Below are positions 1 to 7,067 of a stretch of DNA of 58,078 nucleotides, piece by piece (the stretch's first letter is position 1; every line of letters starts with the position of its first letter). Source of the DNA: Candidatus Scybalocola faecavium (GTDB taxonomy: Bacteria; Bacillota; Clostridia; Lachnospirales; Lachnospiraceae). Under the pieces are notes generated by a model. The model did no database searches and had not been told where the DNA came from. It was given only the letters and a program-made list of their open reading frames with translations. A program made the position numbers and the translations under genes. The DNA lies in contig DVFP01000030.1 in assembly GCA_018713145.1 (NCBI GenBank), forward strand, positions 1 to 58,078, in the 5' to 3' direction.

Positions 1-123
1 TATTTTTTATTGCAGTTTACGGAAACTCAAGTCAATCATCGCGTAAGGAAAGATAGAAAATATAGAATTACGTTATGTTGCTCTTTGATTTTGACTTTTA
101 TTGAATTCATCACTTGACATTGT
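1..123. other. Left-edge sequence without a recognisable gene
   Basis: I see no supportable gene here. The sequence is AT-rich. Similarity to the conjugation coupling protein seems to begin only at about position 124, so this stretch probably lies beyond the breakpoint of a decayed mobile element. Its origin cannot be told from the window. Confidence 0.4.
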
Positions 124-126
124 GGC

Positions 127-393
127 AAAGAGCTTATGACACAGGACGAAATCGCCGTCATGGGCGGCGGGAAATGTATCTTGCAGCTACGGGGTGTACG
201 CCCGTTCTTTTCGGATAAGTACGACATTACAAAGCACCCGAACTATAAATACCTTGCCGACTACGACAAAAAAAATACTTTTGATGTGGAACGGTACATG
301 AAACGCCGCCCCGCAATCGTGAAGCCGGACGAGCCTTTCGACTGTTACGAAATCAGCGGAGCGGATTTGCAGGAGGACGCAGGGAATGAATGA
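127..393 (+). pseudogene. 3' fragment of a VirD4/TraG-type conjugation coupling protein
   Basis: The frame encodes about 88 residues, including KELMTQDEIAVM, KCILQLRGVRPFF and YMKRRPAIVKP. These match my recollection of the extreme C-terminus of the type IV coupling ATPase of Clostridia conjugative elements. The full family protein is roughly 550-600 residues with Walker motifs, and all of that upstream part is missing. An in-frame stop lies at 115-117, so the match breaks at about 124. The stop overlaps the next small ORF (ATGAATGA), as in an intact element. It is a remnant and cannot couple DNA to a secretion channel. Confidence 0.75.
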
Positions 394-523
394 GCGTACC
401 GGGGCAAAATCCACAGACCACAAAAAGAACGTCATTTCCCTTGACGACGAACGGAAGCGGCGGGAAATGCAGGAGCTTATCAAACTGTTTGAACAATTTT
501 ATGCGAGGAAGGTCAAACCATGA
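386..523 (+). CDS. Small charged protein, ICE-associated, 45 aa
   Basis: This short ORF begins with MNERTGAKSTDHKKNV and is rich in Lys, Arg and Glu, with an amphipathic C-terminal stretch (RKRREMQELIKLFEQFYARK). It overlaps the upstream coupling-protein fragment and ends in an ATGA overlap with the next ORF, which suggests translational coupling in the original conjugation operon. I do not recognise a named domain. It is probably a leftover accessory gene of the element and may still be translated if any transcript enters from the left. Confidence 0.5.
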   Translation: MNERTGAKSTDHKKNVISLDDERKRREMQELIKLFEQFYARKVKP

Positions 524-720
524 ACAGACGTATCAAAAAGAAAAAATTGAAACAGCTCAATATTTCCCCGCAGCAGATGAAGTACGTTACCCATACCGAA
601 GCGGGCGAGGGGCTTATCTTCTACGGGAACGTGGTGCTGCCCTTTGTAGACCGCTTCCCGAAGGACACGGAGCTTTACCGCGTAATGACGACGAAGCCGG
701 AGGAAGTAACAAATTCATAA
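520..720 (+). pseudogene. Chimeric ORF ending in the C-terminus of a VirB4-type conjugation ATPase
   Basis: The 66-residue ORF starts with the lysine-rich MNRRIKKKKLK, which fits a separate small gene after the coupling protein. It continues as QLNISPQQMKYVTHTEAGEG and then a segment containing LPFVDRFPKDTELY and MTTKPEE, which I recognise as the extreme C-terminus of VirB4/TraE-like ATPases of clostridial ICEs. In such elements several genes normally separate these two parts. The simplest reading is an internal deletion that fused them in frame, near residue 12. No ATPase motif remains. Confidence 0.65.
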
Positions 721-780
721 AATACTCTATATTTTGGTGAAGGTAGGTGATATAATGATAAAAAATAAGGAGATGGCATT

Positions 781-1536
781 GTGGCAAAAAATACATTAGA
801 TGAAACTAAAGAATTGAAGATTTTACTTGCACAAATAAAAGGGTTCAATGACACCGTTCAGGATATATTACACGATACTAATACACCTGAAATAGAAAGA
901 TATTCCAGTTTTAGAGATATGGCTCATACATATAATGACCTTGCGGAATGTGCAAAAAAGCTATTAAAGGTATCTTCTCTGATTTATACTTTTGAGGTAG
1001 AACAAATACCCAGTTGGGGAGATTCTGTATGGCCAGTGCAGAAGAAAATCTTAGAGCAAGTTTTAGTAAGTGGAAAAATGCTTTATTCAAGCTTAAGTGC
1101 AAGTATTGATTTTGCAGATGATGAATTTGATAATCTTGAAAATTTTATACATTCCCGATTACGCACAGTAATATTTGAAAAGCCACAAAAAGAAATTGAA
1201 GTTCAAAATGCTATTGAGTCTTTATTATTAGGACGTGGATTAAATAAAGGAGTCGATTATGATAGAGAAACAGGAAAATTTGAATTTTCAGGAAAGGAGT
1301 ATATACCAGATTTCATCATTCCTAAACTGCGATTATGTATTGAAGCAAAGCTTTTACGAGAAGGTAGAAAATCAAAAGTTATTGAAGAAATAAGTGCCGA
1401 TATTACAGCTTATAGCAAACAGTATGAACGCCAATTATTTGTTGTATATGATTTAGGTTTCATTCAAAACGAGGAGGAATTTAGACGAGATATTGAAAAT
1501 TCAGGAAATGTTAAAGTAATCATTGTAAAGCATTAA
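781..1536 (+). CDS. PD-(D/E)XK nuclease-fold protein, DpnII/MboI-like C-terminal domain
   Basis: The 251-residue protein starts at a GTG after a TAAGGAG ribosome binding site. The C-terminal third carries the nuclease signature: a PD pair at residues 176-177, then E188-A-K190 about ten residues later. This spacing is typical of the PD-(D/E)XK superfamily, and the arrangement resembles the standalone nuclease domains grouped with DpnII/MboI. The N-terminal 130 residues are helical and of unknown role, perhaps sensing or binding. Its AT-rich codon use differs from its neighbours, and it sits between ICE fragments, so it is probably defence-type cargo. No methyltransferase partner is present. 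Target and activity are unknown. Confidence 0.7.
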   Translation: MAKNTLDETKELKILLAQIKGFNDTVQDILHDTNTPEIERYSSFRDMAHTYNDLAECAKKLLKVSSLIYTFEVEQIPSWGDSVWPVQKKILEQVLVSGKMLYSSLSASIDFADDEFDNLENFIHSRLRTVIFEKPQKEIEVQNAIESLLLGRGLNKGVDYDRETGKFEFSGKEYIPDFIIPKLRLCIEAKLLREGRKSKVIEEISADITAYSKQYERQLFVVYDLGFIQNEEEFRRDIENSGNVKVIIVKH

Positions 1537-1552
1537 ACGTTGCACTATTAGA

Positions 1553-1577
1553 CCCGCTCAATGTAGCGGGTTTTCTT
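1553..1577 (+). terminator. Intrinsic terminator after the nuclease gene
   Basis: A 6-bp GC stem (CCCGCT/AGCGGG) with a six-base loop is followed by TTTTCTT. It lies 16 bases after the nuclease stop codon. Confidence 0.8.
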
Positions 1578-1600
1578 ATGTCCAAAAGGAGGTGTAATTT

Positions 1601-1768
1601 ATTAAAAATCTTTTAAAGCCCCGCGATAAAATCACGCAGAAAATGACCCGTGACGGGCTGACCGAGCGGAACCAGACAAAGGTACAACAGGAAAGCAGAA
1701 ACTTACTTTTGTTGTTGCGGGCCTATGCGGGGTATGCCTCTACTATCTGCTGGAAAATATCGCATTGA
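1601..1768 (+). pseudogene. 5' fragment of an ICE gene normally found after virB4
   Basis: After a strong AAAGGAGG site the frame reads KNLLKPRDKITQKMTRDGL, which I associate with the N-terminus of a protein encoded next to virB4 in clostridial conjugative elements (CD1107/CD1108 group). The expected start position is ATT rather than ATG, so even the start looks mutated. Similarity stops near 1680. The remaining codons only read out of frame through the transporter fragment to a stop at 1766-1768. It marks the right breakpoint of the decayed element. Confidence 0.5.
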
Positions 1769-2385
1769 CCTATACGATGGCCTCTAATGTGGGTGTGATT
1801 ATTTCCGTTGCCCCATTCTTTACCGCAATTCTGTCCCGTTTGTTTTTGAAACAGGAGGAAAAGCTACAGGCAAACTTCTTCATTGGATTTGTTGTCGCAA
1901 TGGCAGGAATTGCGCTGATCAGTTTTAATGGTTCCGCTTTGCAGCTTAATCCTGTAGGCGACTTATTGGCGCTTTTAGCCGTGTTTTTATGGGCCTGCTA
2001 TTCCATTTTAACAAAGAAGATCAGCAGCTTTGGCTACAATACGATCTTGACAACCCGGCGCGTGTTCTTTTATGGCATCTTGTTTATGATACCGGCGTTG
2101 TTTCTGTTTGACTTCAAATTGGATTTGAGCCGGTTCGCAAACATGACCTGCCTGCTGAACATTCTCTTCTTGGGATTGGGGGCTTCTGCGCTTTGCTTTG
2201 TTACATGGAATTTTGCTGTTAAGTTATTGGGGGCAGTTAAGACAAGCATTTATATTTATCTGGTTCACGTTATCACCGTGACAGCTTCTGTCCTGATCCT
2301 GCATGAACCGTTTACATGGCTGACCGGGATAGGAACGGTTCTGACATTGACAGGACTGTTGCTCTCTGAAAGTTCCTATGACTGA
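1681..2385 (+). pseudogene. 5'-truncated EamA/DMT-family transporter
   Basis: The frame encodes roughly 235 residues, from KQKLTFVVAGLCGVCLYYLL to the natural stop. It includes LENIALTYTMASNVGVIISV, a hallmark of EamA permeases, and about seven hydrophobic helices. Full EamA proteins have ten helices and about 300 residues, so the first helices are missing. The frame is open upstream only to the stop at 1651-1653, and the first residues there look like the neighbouring ICE sequence in the wrong frame. A TTG at 1765 could start a shorter product, but without a ribosome binding site. I regard it as a broken gene left by the ICE junction. Confidence 0.75.
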
Positions 2386-2511
2386 TTAGAGTGCGTCGGC
2401 TTTGAAACATCAGGGCCGCCGATTTCCAAGCTGCCGATTTTGAAGGGCCTGGGGTCAATGAACGAGAAAGCAAATTGGATGATAAGAGGAAAGTTTATGG
2501 CAGTCTTTTGT

Positions 2512-2540
2512 TTGACGTAATGTCAAATGCAAGGTATAAT
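2512..2540 (+). promoter_or_regulatory. tetR promoter with overlapping palindromic operator
   Basis: TTGACG (2512-2517) and TATAAT (2535-2540) are separated by exactly 17 bases. The -35 box is the left half of the palindrome TTGACGTAATGTCAA (2512-2526). The same TTGAC-N5-GTCAA pattern occurs twice at the flavin reductase promoter near 5924-5974. Autoregulation by the TetR protein encoded just downstream is the natural inference. Confidence 0.75.
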
Positions 2541-2609
2541 AGCTCTATTGAAACGAAGCCATGTAAACACAGGCGCTTCGGATATGGTTTTGAGAAAGGA
2601 GTGCCGGAG

Positions 2610-3260
2610 ATGCCAAAAGGATCAGAAGAATTGACCCAGGCCAGGAAGGATGAGATCATCAATGCCTGCGCCCAGCTTTATGAGACAAAGAACTTTAAGG
2701 ATGTGACCTTGAAGGATATTGGAGCAAAAACATCTTTTACCCGCACATTGATCTATTATTATTTTCATACAAAAGAGGAGATTTTCCTTGCCTTGCTTCA
2801 AAGAGAGTATGAGTTGTGGATTCAGGATCTGGATAAGATCGAGAGAAGCCATGACCATATGTCTGCCGATAGATTTGCGGACGAATTAGCCCACTCTTTG
2901 GAACGGCGCAGCCGGTTGCTGAAGCTGATGTCCATGAATCACTATGATATGGAGGCAAACAGCCGGATGGAAAATCTTGTTTCCTTTAAAGTATCTTATG
3001 GGAATTCCATAAAAGCAGTGACCCGATGTTTGGAGAAGTTTTTCCCCGAGATGACGGCAGATGAGCGACAAGGATTTATTTATGCATTTTTCCCCTTTAT
3101 GTTTGGTATTTATCCATACACTGTGGTCACTGAGAAACAAAGAGAGGCTTTGGAACAGTCTCATACCAATTATGTATTTTTGTCCATTTATGAAATCACA
3201 AAAGCCATGGCGTTAAAACTTCTGCCAAAAGGGTTAATTGAAAAGTTAAATGCAACATAG
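2610..3260 (+). CDS. TetR/AcrR-family transcriptional regulator
   Basis: The protein has 216 residues from ATG 2610, which has a GAAAGGAG site upstream. The longer in-frame ORF from 2475 would begin upstream of its own promoter. Residues about 10-60 form the TetR helix-turn-helix, with the typical DVTLKDIGAKTSFTRTLIYYYFHTKEE region split across recognition and connecting helices. The C-terminal two thirds form the ligand and dimer domain, whose ligand is unknown. The last nine codons and the TAG stop lie inside the left inverted repeat of the IS30 element, so the native C-terminus may have been slightly changed. It probably represses itself and the 6119 gene through the shared operators. Confidence 0.85.
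   Translation: MPKGSEELTQARKDEIINACAQLYETKNFKDVTLKDIGAKTSFTRTLIYYYFHTKEEIFLALLQREYELWIQDLDKIERSHDHMSADRFADELAHSLERRSRLLKLMSMNHYDMEANSRMENLVSFKVSYGNSIKAVTRCLEKFFPEMTADERQGFIYAFFPFMFGIYPYTVVTEKQREALEQSHTNYVFLSIYEITKAMALKLLPKGLIEKLNAT
3219..3231. repeat. Left copy of a 13-bp direct repeat flanking the IS30 element
   Basis: CTTCTGCCAAAAG is found here and again at 4949-4961, immediately outside the two ends of the insertion sequence. The right copy is part of a terminator hairpin. It is a candidate long target-site duplication. Confidence 0.6.
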
Positions 3261-4949
3261 TCTGTTGCACTTAGAATTGTATGAGATAGGAGCCATGGGG
3301 TTGCACCTATAACTTCATGGTTCCTTTTTATGTCATCTTCCGGTATAGTAGTTTTTGTTCTGCCTTCGGATTGGAGGTACATATGAACAAGAAACACCTT
3401 ACCTATGATGACAGACTGGCGATCCAGGCAGGGCTCCAGAAGGGGCTTAAGGTGGCCCAGATCGCTAAGAACATCGGCAAAGACCGTGCGACCATCGGCA
3501 GGGAGATTAAAGCTCACAGAAGGCTGGTTACAACCTCAGGCGGCAACAACTGTATCCACCATAAGACCTGTACCAGAATCCCGGACTGCCGCTCAGGCTG
3601 CCACCGGGGAAAGCGCCAATGCCAGACTGCCTGCGGGGGATGCCAGAAGAACTGCCCGGAGTACCGGGAGGAGTTCTGTTCGGATTATGAGAGATCTCCC
3701 TTTGTCTGCAATCCCTGTGAGCACCGGCTCCGCTGCCGACTCCGCCGTATGCTCTATGACGCCAAGTATGCCCAGGAGCAATACGAGAAGACCCTTTCAG
3801 AGTCCCGCAGGGGAATCTCCCTGACCGAACAGGAACTGAACCGGATCAATGATACCATTTCCCCTCTGCTGAAGAAGGGGCAGGCCCTTCCAACCTGTGA
3901 ACGGTACCGGGATGAACTGCCAGTCACGGACCGCACCATCTACTCCTATATTGATGCAGGCCTGCTGGATGCCAGGAATATCGACCTGCGCCGCAAGCTG
4001 AGGAGGCCAGAAAGGAAGAAAAGTGGCCCGGTTCTCCGGGTGGATCGGAAATGCCATATGGGGCGGACGTATGAGGACTATCAGACCTATATGGCCAAAA
4101 ATCCGGACGCTCTGGTGAGCCAGATGGACAGCGTGGTGATTCATAAAGGAGGGCAGGCAATCCTGACGATTCTCCTGACCAGCTGCGACCTGCAACTGAT
4201 GTTCCTGCGGGAGAGAAATACGGCGGCGAGTGTAACAGAGATCTTCCAGGAACTGCGAAAAAGGCTTGGGGAACCATACTTTTCCATGCTGTTTCAGGTG
4301 ATCGTGACGGACCGGGGAAGCGAGTTTACAGACCCGATGAAGATCGAAGCGGCCCCGGAAACCGGAGAGATCCAGTGCCGGGTATTTTACTGCGACCCCA
4401 TGAACAGCAACCAGAAAAGCAACTGTGAACGCAACCATGAGCTAATTCGGTATGTAATCCCGAAAAACCAGGCGAAAGAGTGCTACACAAAAGAAGAGAT
4501 CCGGGAAATGATGAACCACATCAATTCCTATCCAAGAAAAAAATGGAACGGACAGGCCCCCATAGATCTGTTTGTGAAGATCTATGGCCAGGAAGCCGCA
4601 GAGCGGCTTGGCCTTAAGAAAATCCCGTCCGATTCCATTCATCTAACCCCGGCATTACTTAAGAAATAAGCCGGAAACACACATAGGAAGGCAGGACAAA
4701 GAAAACCTGAAAAACACTGTCCAAACGGGGTGCATTTACAACTTCGGCAAAAGTACAGAAATGCAGTCCGGACTTTGTGCTGCCCTCATATATGGGATTT
4801 TACACGGGACAGGGAGAAAAAGCAATAGATTTCCGGGGAAAACAGGCCGAAAACGTTGCATTTACCTATGCCATGGTGCAGTTACAACTTCATAAAATTT
4901 CTAATGTGCATTTACAATTTCAATGTTGCATTTAGGATTTCAACTAACC
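3232..4949 (+). mobile_element. IS30-family insertion sequence, about 1.72 kb
   Basis: The ends are imperfect 27-bp inverted repeats, 3232-3258 and 4923-4949, with 23 of 27 bases matching when one is reverse-complemented; the inner part is AAATGCAACAT. One transposase gene lies inside. The noncoding ends carry several copies of a TGCA-N2-TA-N-AA-Y-TTC motif (about 3301, 4730, 4876 and 4905), probably transposase contact sites. The element sits at the 3' end of tetR and next to a terminator hairpin, and it supplies the tetR stop codon. The reading frame is intact, so it may be active. Confidence 0.8.
3383..4669 (+). CDS. IS30-family DDE transposase
   Basis: The 428-residue protein starts at ATG 3383 behind TTGGAGGT. 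An N-terminal helix-turn-helix of IS30 type (LTYDDRLAIQAGLQKG with DRATIGREI) is followed by a cysteine-rich insert of about 60 residues with many Cys pairs, which probably binds zinc. The catalytic triad of the integrase fold is visible as SQMDSVV, VTDRGSEF and, last, SNQKSNCERNHEL with its glutamate. The ending APIDLFVKIYG is typical of the family. All motifs are present and the frame is open, so it appears functional. Confidence 0.9.
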   Translation: MNKKHLTYDDRLAIQAGLQKGLKVAQIAKNIGKDRATIGREIKAHRRLVTTSGGNNCIHHKTCTRIPDCRSGCHRGKRQCQTACGGCQKNCPEYREEFCSDYERSPFVCNPCEHRLRCRLRRMLYDAKYAQEQYEKTLSESRRGISLTEQELNRINDTISPLLKKGQALPTCERYRDELPVTDRTIYSYIDAGLLDARNIDLRRKLRRPERKKSGPVLRVDRKCHMGRTYEDYQTYMAKNPDALVSQMDSVVIHKGGQAILTILLTSCDLQLMFLRERNTAASVTEIFQELRKRLGEPYFSMLFQVIVTDRGSEFTDPMKIEAAPETGEIQCRVFYCDPMNSNQKSNCERNHELIRYVIPKNQAKECYTKEEIREMMNHINSYPRKKWNGQAPIDLFVKIYGQEAAERLGLKKIPSDSIHLTPALLKK

Positions 4950-4982
4950 TTCTGCCAAAAGAAGGTTAAATTCTATTTTATT
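4946..4982 (+). terminator. Terminator hairpin at the right flank of the IS
   Basis: AACCTTCT and AGAAGGTT form a perfect 8-bp stem with loop GCCAAA (4946-4967), followed by an AT-rich tract with many Ts. It probably was the tetR terminator before the IS insertion. Its core is duplicated at the left flank of the element. Confidence 0.65.
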
Positions 4983-5079
4983 TTTTTATGGAAATCAATA
5001 AAACATAAGTATTTGATATTAAATTCCTCTGGCAGTACACTATATGTAAAGAAATGAAAAAAGAAAAGAGGAATGATTT

Positions 5080-5850
5080 ATGGAACAACAAATGCTTAAA
5101 GATAAGGTTGCCATTATCACCGGAGCCAGCTATGGCATGGGGCAGTCTATGGCGGAACTGTTTGCAGAGGAAGGCGCAGCTGTAGTCATTACGGCTCGTC
5201 ACAAGGAAAAGCTTGACGCTGTTGTGGAGGGTATCCGCCAGAAAGGCGGAAAAGCCGTTGGCGTGGTGGCCGATGTGTGCTCTACCGAGGATACTAAAAA
5301 AGTGTTTGAAACTGCATTGAAGGAATTTGGAGATGTGGATATTCTCATTAACAATGCAGGTATCGGGGAACAGAAAATGATCGATGAAACCGATGATGAC
5401 TGGATGATGTATGTGATGAATACCAACCTGGGCGGCCCTATGCGCTATATCCGTGAGGCATTGAAGATCTTTCTTCCTAAAAACGATGGTGTGATTATTA
5501 ATGTATCCTCTGTGAATGGCACCCGGCCTTTCTGCGGCGCAACATACACTTCGACCAAAGGAGCTTTAAATACTCTTACCAAAAATGTGGCTATGAGGCT
5601 CATTGACACAAATATCCGATGCAATGCAGTAGCGCCTGGAGCTACAGTCACCCCGGCCCATTTGGCAAATAAGGCAGGAGAGCAGCCTGGCGGCGCAGAA
5701 ATGCTTAAATACAGCGGACATTTTGTTTATTTCCCAGGACCCGAGTGTGATCCTATGGATCAGGCCTATGCGTGTCTGTATCTGGCCAGCAAGATGGGAC
5801 GCCATGTAAAGGGGCAGGTATTGCAGGTTTGCAACGGAGCCTTCCTGTAA
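5080..5850 (+). CDS. Short-chain dehydrogenase/reductase (SDR)
   Basis: The 256-residue length is usual for classical SDRs. The cofactor loop TGASYGMG is at residues 14-21, NNAG at 91-94, the catalytic Ser at 143-144 and Y156-x3-K160. It should be an NAD(P)(H)-dependent alcohol or ketone oxidoreductase in the cytoplasm; the substrate cannot be told. A possible promoter, TTGATA-17-TACACT, lies at 5013-5041, and AAGAGGAATG serves as the ribosome binding site. Before the IS insertion it may have been the gene directly after tetR. The flavin reductase and radical SAM genes downstream point to a shared redox or aromatic/steroid-type transformation cluster, but that is inference. Confidence 0.85.
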   Translation: MEQQMLKDKVAIITGASYGMGQSMAELFAEEGAAVVITARHKEKLDAVVEGIRQKGGKAVGVVADVCSTEDTKKVFETALKEFGDVDILINNAGIGEQKMIDETDDDWMMYVMNTNLGGPMRYIREALKIFLPKNDGVIINVSSVNGTRPFCGATYTSTKGALNTLTKNVAMRLIDTNIRCNAVAPGATVTPAHLANKAGEQPGGAEMLKYSGHFVYFPGPECDPMDQAYACLYLASKMGRHVKGQVLQVCNGAFL

Positions 5851-5923
5851 AAGGAGTTCTCCGCAGGATATGTTTTTCTTCCGACTGACCGCGCAAAGCT
5901 CAATGGCAGACGTTGACAGAATG

Positions 5924-5974
5924 TTGACATGATGTCAAAGATGTGTTATAGTGTAGTTGTTGACATGGTGTCAA
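5924..5974 (+). promoter_or_regulatory. Flavin reductase promoter with two TetR-type operators
   Basis: TTGACA (5924-5929) and TATAGT (5947-5952) are spaced by 17 bases. Operator 1, TTGACATGATGTCAA (5924-5938), covers the -35 box. Operator 2, TTGACATGGTGTCAA (5960-5974), covers the expected transcription start. Both fit TTGAC-N5-GTCAA, the pattern at the tetR promoter. Binding here would block polymerase, so the downstream gene should be induced by the TetR ligand. The leader to the start codon is about 150 bases and contains a small GCCCTG/CAGGGC hairpin. Confidence 0.8.
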
Positions 5975-6118
5975 AACAAAGCGGACGGACTGCATCCGGT
6001 TTTTGCCCTGTTTGGCAGGGCAGGGCAGGACAGTTTGCTGCTAAAGTTTAATGTAAGCTGAAAGGAATCATGGCATGAACACAATGATTACGGTATCAGT
6101 AAAGAAAGGAAGATTTGT

Positions 6119-6661
6119 ATGAAAAAAAACATTGGCTCTGCTCTGGCACTGTATCCGACGCCTGCTGTTGTGGTAGGGGCAATGGATGGGGAAAAAGCAA
6201 CATGGACGTTAGTTGCTCATGTAGGTATTATCGGACATGATCATATTTTGGTCAGTCTGGCATCTGCTCACTATATCAATTCATTTATTAAGGCAGGAAA
6301 AAAGCTGTCTGTTAATATCGTTGATGAGGGGATGCTCCCGGAAGCGGACTATGTAGGTTCCGTCAGCGGCGCAAAGGCAGATAAATCACAGGTATTTGAG
6401 TATGAGCTGGGGGAATCCGGTACACCGATCATCACCAAAGCGCCCTTAACAATGGAATGTTCTGTTGTGGATACTTACAATACTCAGGGTTTTGAAAGTT
6501 TTATCTGCACCATTGATAATACTTATGTGGAGGAAGCGCATTTAAATGAAGCCGGAAAGATCAACTATGGCACTCTTAAACCGGTGCTGTTTGAGTTCCC
6601 GACCTATGAGTATCTGAGAACCGGCGATGTGATCGGTAAATGTCTATCCTTCAAAAAATAA
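6119..6661 (+). CDS. Flavin reductase-like, FMN-binding split-barrel protein
   Basis: The 180-residue protein starts at ATG 6119 after GAAAGGAAG. The N-terminal ALYPTPAVVVGAM with later HILVSLASAHYI and KLSVNIVDEGMLPEADYVG is typical of the flavin reductase-like family that holds FMN in a split barrel. Such proteins reduce flavin with NAD(P)H, or use bound FMN as an electron carrier. It has its own strong, apparently TetR-controlled promoter and a terminator 90 bases downstream, so it may be monocistronic. The neighbouring SDR and radical SAM genes suggest a joint redox pathway of unknown substrate. Confidence 0.8.
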   Translation: MKKNIGSALALYPTPAVVVGAMDGEKATWTLVAHVGIIGHDHILVSLASAHYINSFIKAGKKLSVNIVDEGMLPEADYVGSVSGAKADKSQVFEYELGESGTPIITKAPLTMECSVVDTYNTQGFESFICTIDNTYVEEAHLNEAGKINYGTLKPVLFEFPTYEYLRTGDVIGKCLSFKK

Positions 6662-6753
6662 GCAGCGCCTATGTTCCACGGACGAACGAGAACGTTGGGG
6701 AAATCCTGGAAATGTTTATGCAACGATCAGATTAAATATATAAAGCAATCATT

Positions 6754-6792
6754 AAAGCAGACTGATTCGATCAAGATTCAGTCTGCTTTTTT
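6754..6792 (+). terminator. Intrinsic terminator after the flavin reductase gene
   Basis: AAAGCAGACTGA pairs with TCAGTCTGCTTT across a 12-base loop, and the second arm runs into six Ts. Confidence 0.9.
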
Positions 6793-7067
6793 GGTGCTCC
6801 TGGCGGGTGCCCGCTGTGCCGGTACGAGCGGGAATCCGAAGGATAACGGTCAGCGGGCGGCAAAGTCCTGCAGTCCTGAACTGTTGCTGTCATATTAATA
6901 AAACGTAAACATAATTCCAACAAAATATAAAAAAATCCCTGATAAAGTAAGGTCAAGGTCAGCGGGAGAGCTGTGACAGACAAGGCTCTTTCCAAGCTGA
7001 ACGGTTATGGATCATTATGATGCGCCGGTTTGCGGCAGTATTACAAAAGAGAAAGGAAATCAAAATT

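Noticed and set aside
2475..2609. N-terminal extension of the TetR protein from 2475
   Set aside because: It would begin upstream of the TTGACG-17-TATAAT promoter, and the extension has no family similarity. ATG 2610 has a good ribosome binding site.
3797..4438. 213-codon minus-strand ORF inside the IS30 transposase
   Set aside because: It is antisense to a well-supported transposase with all catalytic motifs, and no recognisable domain is encoded.
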